This document shows, in pieces, positions 29,764 through 40,954 of a stretch of DNA of 64,000 nt (within the stretch, counting starts at the first letter, position 1; every line of letters begins with the position of its first letter). Source of the DNA: Vickermania ingenoplastis (taxonomy: Eukaryota > Euglenozoa > Kinetoplastea > Trypanosomatida > Trypanosomatidae). A program made the position numbers and the translations under genes. Below the pieces are notes generated by a model. That model worked only from the letters and a program-made list of their open reading frames with translations. It had not been told where the DNA came from and did not search any database. The stretch lies in assembly GCA_010157825.1 (NCBI GenBank), contig VFSE01000260.1, positions 186,001 to 250,000 on the forward strand. The letters run 5' to 3'.

Positions 29764-32700
29764 TCAGCCCTCTGGCGACTGGTTCCGGTGTTGCTGGGGC
29801 CCCAGCGGGGCGATGCGCCGCTGATGCCCCACACTCAGCAGGTGCGCCTCCCACTGCTCCACGAGAACGTGAGTGCGGCACACGCGGCACATTACTTTCC
29901 TGCGCCTGTCTGTCTCCTTCTCTAGAGATGCACCGAGTGGTAAGGGGCCCATGGGAACTTTGGTGGGCGTGGGGTTGTAGCGCGGAGGCGTGCAGCCCCT
30001 CTCCAGGGTTGCCATGCACTCCATACGGGCGTGCTTGGTTGGGTAACCCGGAAAGTTCGTTCGAAGGTACGCCTGAAAGGATGGGAACTTGTGATGATTT
30101 TCAAACATATACTTGAAGCAGTTATAGGAGATCGTGATGAACGTCGGGCGGCCAGACGGGATGACGACGCCGCGGTGGTCTCGCTCTTTGCGCCACTGAA
30201 TGTTAAATCGGGCGCAGACGCCATCGAGATCTTTTTGTTTCTGTGGGGCGAGGCGGAGATACAGCTTGGCATCGGACTGATTGACACCCATGAGGAACCC
30301 GCACAGTCTCTCCAGCGGCGTTGCGTCGAGGCCAATGTACCCACCCTTGTGCACATCCAACGGTGGGACGGTTCCGTGCTCTTCCAGCAATCGTACAAGG
30401 GTTTGCAGACACTCGCGCCAGGGATATGGGCCATGAACACCGTACTGGCGCCAGTACGGTAGAGACTCCAGGTCCCGCACCTGATGAATCTTGAGGTACG
30501 TGGGCTGGCGCATCTCGTGGAGACGGTAACCCTTACGGCAGAACTGGTAGAAGCGGTTCATGGACAACGAGGACGTGCCGACCACCCAGGCGTCGTTTGT
30601 TTTTGGATATCGGTTGCAATCTTCCACAACGCGGCGCAGTTCTGTAAAAACGTACTTCCAGGGCAGGCGGCTCGCCCGCATCAGACGATCCGAGTTGCGG
30701 CTGGAGAAGCGGACGCCACGACGAATGGCAGGGAGAACGAACTGTTGGATGCGCTCTGAGGTGAGAGGCAAGTTCCGGACGCCCACCACACTGAAGTTGT
30801 ATGTTTTGTTCTGCGGGTCGATCATGTACTCAAACAGCGATGGATCCTCATCCATGAGGGCGTCTGTAAAGGGGATGAGTGTCGAGAAGTTGTCGAGGTT
30901 GATCGGATGCATTTCAGGTAGGCGGTGGTCCACCACGGCAGGCAGAAAGATGTACGAAATAGGCTTTCCTGGTAGCTTGTTTAGCGGCCTGCAGATGCTT
31001 TGAATAATGTCCCTCGAGCTATATCGGGGTGTGGCAAAGAAGACGGCGTTCAGGTCCGGGATCTCTACCCCCTCCTGAAAAAGCCGAATATTGAACAAGA
31101 CCGCTCGCTTCGCAGCCATAAACTTTAACAACGTCGAGGACACGTTACGGCCGCCGAGCCGAGAGTGCGCCACAAAACACTCAAATGGCTCCACATCGTC
31201 TTGAGACGGGTCCGATGACTCCTTTTTGAGTGCATCGAAGAGTTTCTCAGCATGCTCGACATCACGACAAAAGACAAGCAGTTTATTAGCCAGCTTCATC
31301 GCTTCGAAGAGGAACGGGTTCAGGTTGTCCAGGTTCTCACCCAAGATGATGCGTACGGCAAAGGCATTCACATGCCCAGCATTGATACCCTCGCGAAGGT
31401 AATACCGATAAGCCACGCCGCCAAACAATTTCTCGTCATTCATCTTGATAGGCGTGTCGTAGGTCGGTGTCGCCGTTAGAAAGAGTCGAGCACCACTGCG
31501 TGGGAGCTTGAGGATCGTGTTGAAGGGAGTGAGGTTAGCGCTCCCACAGACTCGGTGGCATTCATCGAACACCACGAGGGCGGCAGACTTATGCGTCTGG
31601 ACCAACAGAGCGGAGGAGTGGTACGTAGAAATGATAATAACTGGTTCTGTAGATACCTGGATCGCCTCCTGGATCGTCCTTGGGTCCGTAGTCATGGAAA
31701 GGGAAGTAGTTGGATTGCACCACACCGGCTCCGGGTGAGAGCCAACCAACAGAAAACGTACCCCCATCGTCCCTAACCCGTATTGAAACAGTTTCACTGC
31801 AGTCTGACGCAGCAGCGATAGGCCAGGTACTAGGTATATCACAATTGGCGCCTGGGGCCTCTGAGGAGATTCTTTGGTCTTCCTCTTGATATTTTTTTTC
31901 TTCCATTTCGCTTCTTTCCGGAGGTACTGCTTGATGATCTCGTACGCCACGGGGGTTTTACCGCATCGGCACGCCATTTGGCATACTGCCTTTCCAGTCT
32001 TCAGTAGTTCTGTCTGCAGACGCTGGACTGCCTCCAACTGATAGTCTCTCAACGACGGTAATTCGTAGCTTTCCTCCATGTGACATATAGCCAGCAGATC
32101 TTCCTCCACCTCGTCATAGAGCAGCTCCTCAGGACCATTGCCAGCGAGCGGGACGCTAACCTCAGTGTCTCGGGCCCGTCGATTTACAACAGAGGAGCTG
32201 GAAGCCACGATGTTATCCAGCAGGCTCAGAAACGGCGTGATAGCGACGGGTGCGGGCTCTGCGGCGAGGAGTTCATCACTGCTATTGGGTCTTGCGTTAA
32301 AACGGGTGAAAGAATCGGGTTTGCCGGCCATTTCCAGTGATGCCGAGGGTGCTTTCAGTTCCGCCGCTACGCTACTGGTGGAGCCACCATCGATGTCCTC
32401 CTTGTCCTCCGCCATCAATGTTTCTGCCGCGTTGCTCTCACTCGTTTTCTTCTTCTTCTTGGGGTTCAAAATACCATCAAACGAATCGTGTGTTACGGTG
32501 TTAATCTTCAGTGTCTTAGCGATTTCTTGAGCGCTAGAACGTACGTCCTCTCCCGTAGCGTACAAGAGCTCCCTACGAGGCACCCTCCTGGATGCCATGC
32601 AGTAAAGCACCGACTGCTCCAAGATAAGTGCATCAAGTTCCGTCTCGCATTCGAAAACAGTAAAGAAAGACCATTCAGGTGTAAAGCAGGTTTTATATGA

Positions 32701-32829
32701 TGCTGTTTCCAACCGTTGTTCCACGTTATTGCTGTAGCCAACTTTAACTAGCCCTGAATGGGAGAGCCAAGGATGCAGAACAATGTAGAATCCGATCGTT
32801 CGCAGAGGTTGAGCGGTAGCACGGAGCAT
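29764..32829 (-). CDS. GIY-YIG (T5orf172-like) and superfamily 2 helicase fusion with zinc finger
   Basis: A 1021-residue protein from ATG 32829. Residues 12-90 look like a GIY-YIG/T5orf172 fold: GFYIV, then VKVGYS, Arg in EQRL, and Glu in LILEQ. A Ser/Lys-rich linker follows. The helicase core starts near 260 (RDYQLEAVQRL) with P-loop ACRCGKT near 285, DECH box near 421, and motif III FLTATPTY. The C-lobe has LLVFCRDVEHAEKL, LFQEGVEIPDL and QSICRPLN, lacking the final Arg of the usual motif VI. Beyond it are segments like bacterial helicase-associated repeats, including LDGVCARFNIQW. Residues of about 977-1000 form a U1-type C2H2 zinc finger (CRVC, then H-x5-H). The basic N-terminus MLRATAQPLR could target mitochondria. 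DNA or RNA processing is likely; the exact role is unknown. Confidence 0.85.
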   Translation of the reverse strand: MLRATAQPLRTIGFYIVLHPWLSHSGLVKVGYSNNVEQRLETASYKTCFTPEWSFFTVFECETELDALILEQSVLYCMASRRVPRRELLYATGEDVRSSAQEIAKTLKINTVTHDSFDGILNPKKKKKTSESNAAETLMAEDKEDIDGGSTSSVAAELKAPSASLEMAGKPDSFTRFNARPNSSDELLAAEPAPVAITPFLSLLDNIVASSSSVVNRRARDTEVSVPLAGNGPEELLYDEVEEDLLAICHMEESYELPSLRDYQLEAVQRLQTELLKTGKAVCQMACRCGKTPVAYEIIKQYLRKEAKWKKKNIKRKTKESPQRPQAPIVIYLVPGLSLLRQTAVKLFQYGLGTMGVRFLLVGSHPEPVWCNPTTSLSMTTDPRTIQEAIQVSTEPVIIISTYHSSALLVQTHKSAALVVFDECHRVCGSANLTPFNTILKLPRSGARLFLTATPTYDTPIKMNDEKLFGGVAYRYYLREGINAGHVNAFAVRIILGENLDNLNPFLFEAMKLANKLLVFCRDVEHAEKLFDALKKESSDPSQDDVEPFECFVAHSRLGGRNVSSTLLKFMAAKRAVLFNIRLFQEGVEIPDLNAVFFATPRYSSRDIIQSICRPLNKLPGKPISYIFLPAVVDHRLPEMHPINLDNFSTLIPFTDALMDEDPSLFEYMIDPQNKTYNFSVVGVRNLPLTSERIQQFVLPAIRRGVRFSSRNSDRLMRASRLPWKYVFTELRRVVEDCNRYPKTNDAWVVGTSSLSMNRFYQFCRKGYRLHEMRQPTYLKIHQVRDLESLPYWRQYGVHGPYPWRECLQTLVRLLEEHGTVPPLDVHKGGYIGLDATPLERLCGFLMGVNQSDAKLYLRLAPQKQKDLDGVCARFNIQWRKERDHRGVVIPSGRPTFITISYNCFKYMFENHHKFPSFQAYLRTNFPGYPTKHARMECMATLERGCTPPRYNPTPTKVPMGPLPLGASLEKETDRRRKVMCRVCRTHVLVEQWEAHLLSVGHQRRIAPLGPQQHRNQSPEG

Positions 32830-33141
32830 CCAGACATCTCTACGTATTTTAAATCTAAAAGGTTCAATCTATCTCTTCAATTATTTTTTTTGAAAAGAAA
32901 AAATGAAGAAAGTGGCCCGTGGGTAAGACAGAGAATCTAGGCGAGTATAAAACTTTTTCAAATTAAGTTTATTCCCGCACGGATGTTACTTCCTGTTCTG
33001 GATTTGATACTGGTTCATACAGCAGTTCAGTGGAATCACCGCATTCGATTGTTTCGTCTTGTGTTGTTTTCTTCTAAGATATCTAGAGAACGTCCTTCAC
33101 AGGATCAACACCTTTTTTAAAAAAGCAGATTGACGAAGCGC
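32830..33141. other. Intergenic region
   Basis: No gene seen; AT-rich. On the minus strand a T/C tract (complement of about 32,885-32,910) and nearby AGs should serve as the helicase acceptor. An out-of-frame ATG lies 8 bases before the helicase start and may belong to the leader. Confidence 0.55.
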
Positions 33142-34167
33142 TCATTTCCTTCCGAGAGACTTCTGTAAGCACAAGTCTATAGTTTTTCTCTCACCGTTAA
33201 CCGTAATGGGTAAACGCAAAATTGGTTTGTGTTGCAGATTCATAGCGCTGCTTTCTGCCACGGCTCCATATTCTCGAAGCGAATTAAAAAACTCACATGA
33301 CCTCAGATTACTCCTAGATCTTAGCCGTGCAATTTCTTGAAAGTATCCATGAGGGATATGAGTTGCAGGACCTGGAGGAGGATGCGATGGAACACGAGGG
33401 GTCTCGGGAGCGTCATCAATTGGGTCAAAATGATTCTCTGTACCCGTAAGTCGCGATTTGAAAGAAGCAGTTTCTTCTAGGAAGCGTTTACTTCTATTCT
33501 TGACATCTGATTTACCTTTGATCGAATGTGTTGCTGGTTTAAATGAACAATCTGCGATAATTTTTGCATCGAACGCTTCTTTCTTTCTTTTGCGTTCGTT
33601 GTTGTGCACTTGTGCTTCTTCATACAGTCGATCAAAAATAGACAAAGAATTGCTTTTTGCTTTTGTTGTTTCTACGCCGCGATTAGAACGCAATATTGTG
33701 TCTCGTTTTTGCTTATTAGATGTGCTGGTCGTGCTAGTCCTGTCTACACGAGAAAGAGCACGAAAGGGACGATGATCGGGACAGCTAAATTTTCCATTGT
33801 TTTCTCTAGTTGAATACTGAAACTGGTTGAAAGAAGCTCTAGAGCTCGGCACATGAAATATATCAAAGGACTCTTCTGACACAGAAACATCACACTGTAG
33901 CGAATCATTTTTTTCTCTAGGTTGTCCTCCATCATTTGGTATATATTGGCAAATTAAATCAGCTAATAGGGAAGTATTTTCTACTTCACCTTTAGGATCG
34001 CCATTTAGAGCGTTGTACCAGCAGTAATCGATATCGTCGTCATTCACTCCAAACGATTTGGCTAAGGCTGAAAAACCAGAAAAATTTATATGCCCTCCAA
34101 ACCCTCCATCAAAACGACTTTTATTCAATAAGAATAGGATGTTTTCTCGGGCTTCGACGAAAGCCAT
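33142..34167 (-). CDS. Kinetoplastid protein with FDRLYEEA motif, probably cytoskeletal
   Basis: A 341-residue protein. The frame begins at a TTG (34182), but the first ATG is at 34167 (MAFVEARENILFLL), just after a TTCTAG acceptor near 34,189. Residues 1-60 resemble a helix-loop-helix or degenerate EF-hand pair (FSGFSALAKSFGVNDDDID). Near 175-210 the segment SIFDRLYEEA followed by charged helix and CSFKPATHS matches a motif I know from many kinetoplastid flagellar and cytoskeletal proteins of unknown function. The rest is polar and probably disordered. Coding GC is lower than in most of the window. It is the first gene of the leftward unit, next to the strand-switch region. Confidence 0.8.
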   Translation of the reverse strand: MAFVEARENILFLLNKSRFDGGFGGHINFSGFSALAKSFGVNDDDIDYCWYNALNGDPKGEVENTSLLADLICQYIPNDGGQPREKNDSLQCDVSVSEESFDIFHVPSSRASFNQFQYSTRENNGKFSCPDHRPFRALSRVDRTSTTSTSNKQKRDTILRSNRGVETTKAKSNSLSIFDRLYEEAQVHNNERKRKKEAFDAKIIADCSFKPATHSIKGKSDVKNRSKRFLEETASFKSRLTGTENHFDPIDDAPETPRVPSHPPPGPATHIPHGYFQEIARLRSRSNLRSCEFFNSLREYGAVAESSAMNLQHKPILRLPITVNGERKTIDLCLQKSLGRK

Positions 34168-35128
34168 CGACTTAATCAACAATGCCTAGAATAACATCAA
34201 CAGTAGTATTGCAGACCCTTTTGGGGATGCTTATATATGTTCTAATTAGTACTTAATCTAACTAAAAAGAATAGAGAACGAGAAGGGAAGAACACTGTTC
34301 GTCGTGTCAGGATAAAGATTGAAGTTGCATGTAAATGTACCGGCGACAATTTCAAGTACCCAGGTGATTGTGCCACCATGATGGATCCTGTAATTACTTT
34401 GTATGATGATATTTATATAAAAGATAAAAGGATATATGCGAAGTGTAAAAAACATGAAGAACAAGGACTTATAGAAATATATACACCTTTGGAATACCAT
34501 TATTTCCAAGGGTCCTTGTCGTGGAGGGAAAAAAGGGGGCGGGTGGGAGGTTTACTTAGAAAAATGGGAAAGTCCACTCGACTTTCTCTTAAGTATGAAA
34601 AGCAACAGTCCATATCAAAGAAAAAAGAGAACATATAAAAAGATCATCCATTGCCAATCATCTAACTTATGCCCTTCAATCTTTTCCCTCTTCGGGGCGT
34701 TGCACTCCTCAACTTGTTGTTATCCCATCTCACTTCATTCATCTCACAAGCTCTAACAAAATAACAACAATAATAATAAAAGGGGAATAGAGAAAATAAT
34801 ACAATACAAAGAATCATCGACGGGAAAGAGGGGAGGCAAAAAAAGCATTCTGCACGTCGCGACAACAACCAAAGAAAAAAAAAAAGCGATAATTTAATTT
34901 TGGTTTGTATTTTACTGTACTCAATTAATTTCACACTAAAAGAAGGGCTATCCCAGAAAAGGACCATTTTATGTTTATGTTATAACGGACCGGGCTCCAC
35001 ATAAACTTCTTTCCTTCTTCTTTTTAAATCGTTTTGTCTGTTTGTTATGTAATTTATTTACGCTTTTTGGGTGGCGGCGGGGGTGCTTTACTGTGTATTA
35101 ATTTTTTTTTTTATTTACTCATTTACTC

Positions 35129-35161
<33 letters not shown>

Positions 35162-35493
35162 CGTTCTTTTTTTTTTCGTAAACAAAAAAAAAAGATATAA
35201 AATGTAAGTACAGCAATAGCATAACAAGAAACACCAAAAACAAACAAGCCAAAAGGAGTTCTAGAATAGATAGACAGAGAAAGTGAAGTGACTTTGTAGT
35301 ATATAGTACAAAAAAAAAAACTCAAGGAAAAAAACGAAAACATAATTTAAGCACACCTCTACTGCGCCATAATATTTTTTTGTTGTTGACGCTCATTTAT
35401 AAAATCTCTAAAGCAGAAAAATATTATTAGTACTAAATACTAATATTTTATCAACGCTATGATTAAATTTCTTATCGATTAAATTGCTATTTG

Positions 35494-35494
<1 letters not shown>

Positions 35495-35545
<51 letters not shown>
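35495..35545. repeat. TA dinucleotide microsatellite
   Basis: About 25 uninterrupted TA units, in the AT-rich left half of the strand-switch region. Confidence 0.9.
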
Positions 35546-35556
<11 letters not shown>

Positions 35557-36424
35557 ATATTTTATTTATTATTATTGGTTTTCAACAAGAATAATAATAT
35601 AGATTTTGTGATAAGGTTCTTTCTGTTTAAAAAAGAAAATTAAGTAACTATATTTCCTTCATTATATAATAGTAAACCAACAACACAAAAGGAAATAATA
35701 CCGATATTAAGAATAATGAATCAATTGATATTTTTTAAAGAAATACATAAAAACGACATGTTATTAAACACGGAACACGTAAGAAATCGATTCAACTCAC
35801 ACTTTAGTGAAAAATATATTTACTATTATTAACACTAATAACTAAACTCTTTCTTTTTTATCCTTTTTCTTGGGCGGCTAGATCCTCCCGGGCCTCGGAG
35901 AACTCGGAGGCCAACCTTGCCTTTTGGATGGGTTATCACAAACAAGAAGCGGAAGAGAAAGTATGTGATAAGAGCCATCATGGCCATGCAAATAGACAAA
36001 ACACAAGAAATTCATGGGGGGAAACGATTCGTTCCCGAGACATTGCAACACTTCGTTTCCCTCGACCAAACTCAGGGGCAGCATATTTATTTTCCCAAAA
36101 GCCCCGCAAACACAACAAACACCACCAGTTCAGCAAAGATTCGGGGCGTTCCTCGGGGCACCTGCTTCGTGGCCGAAGCATTCTGTTGCGATTCGCCCTT
36201 GAAAGGGGCTCAAAGAAAAAAAAATAACTCTGAAGAAAGAAACTCCAAAATGCGCCGAGCCGGCTTGACACAAGGGAGGCGACCGACAGCAGCCGAGACG
36301 CGTTTATTTTTTATGTGTGGGGGCAAGGCCCTCCGATCTTATCCCTGTGACCTCTCTCCTTTATGTATGGCCCGGAAGCAGCCTCCCTTTTAGCCAGTTT
36401 ATATATATATACAAATAGGAGAGG

Positions 36425-36945
36425 CGCTCCGAAAATCGCACTGGCTGGATGAAGGCGGGCATATGGGAGCGGCTGGGTGAGCCGCCATATGATGAAAAGC
36501 AAGGGATCCAGCAGCAACCAATTACCACGGACGGATGGGGACAATGCGCGCTCCTAAGTTTGATTTCTGATCCGAGGCCCGCATTTTCTTGGAGGAGGGG
36601 GGTGCTCCCCCCCTCTTTCCTGAACCGACCCCCCGACATCCCCCACCTCTTCCCTCCCCATTCGATTCGCCAATTGGCTCCTCCAAAAATCGCGCTGCCT
36701 TTGGGGGGCTGGCATCCGAGAGCGGCCGAGTGCGCCACCGGATGATGGGAAAGAGGGCTCTCCGGCGGCAACAAATTACCACGGACGGGCGGGGACCATG
36801 CGCACTCCTAGTTCCCCCAAATTTGCACACCTGGCACACTGCAGGGGCCTCTTTGCTGCCCCCTCCCGCAAAAACAGGAAAACTATTCCTTGATTATGCC
36901 GGCGCTCAAAAACGGCCACGAGGTTAGCACCCGAAGGTATGCCAA
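36425..36945 (+). repeat. Two diverged direct repeat units of about 253 bases
   Basis: AAAATCGCACTGG near 36,431 recurs as AAAATCGCGCTGC near 36,685. AATTACCACGGACGGATGGG near 36,520 recurs as AATTACCACGGACGGGCGGG near 36,774. A block of about 110 bases is shared within each unit. Confidence 0.7.
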
Positions 36946-36977
36946 GAATTTGCACCCAAAAATTCCTACTACCCCCA

Positions 36978-37931
36978 ATGCGTTACTTACTGCTTGCACG
37001 GTCGCCACTTCGGTCTGCGATCTCTCCCGCGCAAAGACGCGGACAAACAAACAACAACAAAAAAAAAAAAAAAAAACGGCTACGCGAGTGTTTTTTTTTA
37101 TAGTATTATTATATATTTTTGTTCCCGCGCTTTATACCTCAGGGTACTTGCTTCGCGGCCATAGCCTTCCATTTGCGATTCATCCTATGGCAAGCGCCCT
37201 CTGCGCCAGCGATGGCCGTGTATGTGGGGTACATGGCGCAGGATAAAGGAAGAGAAAACGAAAGATAGACACGTCGGCCTGGCTAGAGATATAATCCAGC
37301 TGGGTGGGGTATATAGGTGATGAGTTTTTTTTTTTTTTTGTCCCTGTCTTTGTGCGGGAGAGATCGCAGACCGAGGTGGCGACCGTGCAAGTAAGTAACG
37401 CGTGCGTGGTAGGAATGGTACCTCAGGGTACTTACTTCGTGACCATGGCCTTCTTTTTGCGATTCATCCTATGGCAAGGGCCCTCTGCGCCAGCGATGGC
37501 CGTGTATGTGGGGTACATGGCGCAGGATAAAGGAAGAGAAAACGAAAGATAGACACGTCGGCCTGGCTAGAGATATAATCCAAACAGCTGGGTGGGGTAT
37601 ATAGGTGATGAGTTTTTTTTTTTGTCCCTGTCTTTGTGCGGGAGAGATCGCAGACCGAGGTGGCGACCGTGCAAGTAAGTAACGCGTGCGTGGTAGGAAT
37701 GGTACCTCAGGGTACTTACTTCGTGACCATGGCCTTCTTTTTGCGATTCATCCTATGGCAAGGGCCCTCTGCGCCAGTGATGGTCCTATATGTGGGGTTT
37801 ATGGCGCAGAGTAAAGGAAGAGAAACGAAAGATAGACACGTCAGCCTGGCTGGAGATATAATCCAAACAGCTGGGTGGGGTATATAGTTAATGAGGCCGC
37901 AATCAAAGGGAGGACCCCTTCCAGTAGGCAT
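36978..37931. repeat. Tandem units of 284 bases with an inverted half-copy at the left
   Basis: CCTCAGGGTACTT begins at 37,137, 37,421 and 37,705, an exact period of 284 bases. Units two and three are almost identical; the first is more diverged. Units contain a T-run followed by GTCCCTGTCTTTGTGCGGG. The segment 36,978-37,036 is this same block in reverse orientation (GCGTTACTTACTG and CGATCTCTCCCGC), so the array opens with an inverted repeat. Confidence 0.85.
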
Positions 37932-40900
37932 GAAGGGCCCTGATTAGTTGCGCCTGTGCCTTCGTTACTTCCGAGAGTACGTTGCGTCGTTCGCTGGTTT
38001 CTTCGTGGCACTTTCCTCATTACGTTTTCTGGTTTTTGTTTCAGCTTTGTTCCCGATGGGATTTCTGCGTTTGATTTCTTCTCATGCGGTGTCGGATTCT
38101 GGAAGTGGGGAGGGTGCTTTCTCATGGTACAAGATGGGGATCGCACCCAGGTGCAGAGCCTCCCACACCTTCGCAGGCTCCATTGCAGGCGGCCCCGCGA
38201 ATGTATACTCCCGGAGCGCTCCCTTCCACTCCTTGTCACGCGCGCGGGGCGGCGGGCCCGTGCTTGCTTCCCAGCGGCAGCTCCCCTTCTCATTCACTCC
38301 CTCCACGGAAACCCGGAGGCCCCGGCTCGGGGACCCGTAAGGGTGCTGCAAAAACTGGTGGTGTGGCGCCGCGGGAAAGGGAGGGGGCGCCACGCTACTT
38401 GCACGGAATAATAATTGAGGTGCTCGCTGTTTCCGGGCCTGGCCCCCATGGATGCTTGGTGAAAAGAGAAGGCGAACCCCCTATGTTTTCTTCACTCCTT
38501 CCTTCGCCTTTTTCCTATTGTATAGGTAAGTCTAGGCAAGGGGCTCTTTCACAAATGCGATACATTATGAGCATGCAAAGGCGCTGCCCCATCGCATTCT
38601 TCCTGCCCCTTCCCACTTCCTAGGTCACCGGGGGATTCTTTTTTTCCTTTGGCCAGGGCACCTCGGGGGCCAAAAAAATCTCCCCGGCTATGAAAAGAGC
38701 GCACTTGCCTTAGGGCAAGCATCGTGTGCCGGGATATGGTTGCAAATTCCCCCTTCTATTGCGAGGCCTGCGGTGGGTTGGAAGGGCGGCCCAGGTCGCT
38801 AAAAACCATTCGGTTCCATTTTAACAGCCAAAGTTCCAAGAAAACAAAAAATAACCCGAAAAAACTACTGGGGTGGGATGAGAGCAGAAGGGAAAAATAA
38901 AAAACTGTGAAGGGATCAAGCAAACATCGAAAAGACAGATGGCCTGATCAAGCCCATGCGATTCCGGATCATGCATTTTAAATATTTCCGTAATTATATA
39001 TTTGAAAAATGTTATTATTATTATTATTATTGTTATTTTACGTGTGAAATGTTTTGTTGTAAAATTTTAATAATTATTAAAAATATTATTGTGCCTGCTG
39101 TTTGTTATTGGATTTACTTCCATTAAAATAGGTTCAGTTAAAAAATTCTCATCTTGCCAAAGGTGCAAATTAGCCCTCAAAATTATTCAGTGCATTAATT
39201 CATACACATAAATTATATTCACTACTGTGACTCAATTAATAATAGTTTATAGTTGCACAGTTACATCACCATTTGATAATAATTTACAATAATCATATGA
39301 TAATATTTTACATGCTGATTGTCTATTATAGAAAAAGTATGCTCCGGTAAATATGTCTATGCTCCAATGAGTTAAACGAGGAACGAAAACAATTACAAAC
39401 TAACTATCAACCAAAAAAAAGCTATGTAAATAGTAAGAAAAAAGTGCTTGTCTTGAATTATTTTCCCCCGCTAAATAATAATAATAAAATTTAATTCAAT
39501 TTAATTTAAACTGACTCTATTTAGTTTTATTAATTTAACTGTAATTACATTTGCTTATATTTTTTCTTGTAATTTTTTGTCATTTCCAACAAGGGATAAT
39601 AATAATAATAATAATAGTAATAATAATCATTTTCTTGTTGTTAATCTGTAGTTAGAGCTCTCCACCCACAATAAAAAGAAATAAAACAAAAATAAAGGGT
39701 CTTAAATAATAATAATAATTAATAATAATAATATGAAATTTCATTATTAGAAAATTAATAAGATTAACAATAATTATTATAAAAATAGAAATACGAGTAA
39801 TGTCAAACATTCAGAGCATTAATTCTCCAGGAGCAGTAATATTTGTAATAATATTGTTTAATATAACACAATTTTATTATTATTATTATTGTCTATTATT
39901 ATTATTATTATTGTTGTTGTTGTTATTTGTTTTTTGGTGAAATCACCTTCTCTAATGATATTTTGCTCATTTTCATTTTTTTTAATGACTTTTGAAATAC
40001 ATGGTTATTGTAACTTTTTAGCTCAGAGCTTTCCCCATATTTTTTTCTTTTCAGAAAATTTCTTATAATTTATTTTTTTTTCCCTACCGGAAACTTCTAT
40101 TTTTTTTTTTTTTTTTTGCTTGACTGTTAACATTGCTAGTATTTTCCTTTAGATTAACTTAAAAGAAGCGGGAAAAAATGAACCATTTTGTCGCTTCATT
40201 TTTCTTCTATTTCAATGTTTTTTATTACTTAATAATTTAATATTTATATTTAATATATTTATTTACATATTTGTATTTCTTGTGTCCGTTCCGCTACTCT
40301 TACTGTACGATTCGCAATTTAAAGATAGATAAGAAGATTCTTTTCTAAATGGAATATTTTCTTTTGTATTTTCTGCAGTATAATATATTATATTCTTTAG
40401 TTTTTTTTTTTGTTGTTTGTTTGTTTGTTTGTCTGTATTATTATTATTATTATTATTGTTATTTGCTATTCGGTTCTGTTGCTGTTGTTTTATGTTTTTC
40501 TTATAGAACTGGAATCAACAAACCTTTTTTTGATATATATAATATTATGATCAGTGGTTAAACTGGCCTTTCTAACGGAGGAAAACAACAAACAAATAAC
40601 AACAACAACAACAAAAAAAAAACATCTTAGAGAAAAAGCTAAAATATCGGTTTAATAGAGACATCAACAACAAATTTAAAAATGGAAGCATAATATCAGT
40701 GCCTTTTTTTGTGGCACGTCATTGCTTAATATTTACTACTTGTGATGTAAATTTTTTCCCCCGTTTTTTCCCCCCTGACTGTGCTATTGTTACAATATTT
40801 GTTTCTGTCTTTTTCTTGTAACATTCATGACTATATGTTTATTTATTTATTATTTGTTTCCCTCCATTATTTTTTTTCCTGCATTCTTTTCCAACACCTT

Positions 40901-40954
40901 ATTTGTGGTTAAAATTGTAGTAAAGACAATACTTAGAAGCAGTACGGCGCAATA

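Larger units (their letters stand above)
35875..38930 (+). mobile_element. GC-rich island of retroelement-related repeats (fossil, no coding parts recognised)
   Basis: A sharply bounded GC-rich block inside AT-rich DNA. Its repeat units (36,978-37,931) and the sequence after them (about 37,960-38,100) match, with divergence, the 3' non-coding part of the DIRS-like element at 16.8-17.3 kb and in the same order. A more diverged version of the CTTGCTTCGTGACC block occurs near 36,155. No reverse transcriptase, RNase H or recombinase coding is visible, so this is a non-coding, broken remnant. Breaks cannot be counted. Age looks greater than that of the copy at 15-17 kb. Confidence 0.5.
34168..40954. 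other. Divergent strand-switch region, likely transcription start region
   Basis: Genes to the left are all on the minus strand and those to the right all on the plus strand. In trypanosomatids such divergent regions are where Pol II polycistronic transcription begins on both sides, marked by chromatin rather than by core promoters. This one is about 6.8 kb. The flanks (34.2-35.9 and 38.9-40.9 kb) are very AT-rich with trinucleotide repeats; the middle is a GC-rich repeat island. I see no convincing gene. Confidence 0.8.

Noticed and set aside
34378-34638. Plus-strand open frame of 86 codons in the strand-switch region (MMDPVITLYDDIYIKD)
   Set aside because: The residue mix looks fairly natural, but it is AT-rich and isolated, has no recognisable domain and overlaps a similar-sized frame on the other strand. 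I could not support it as a gene.
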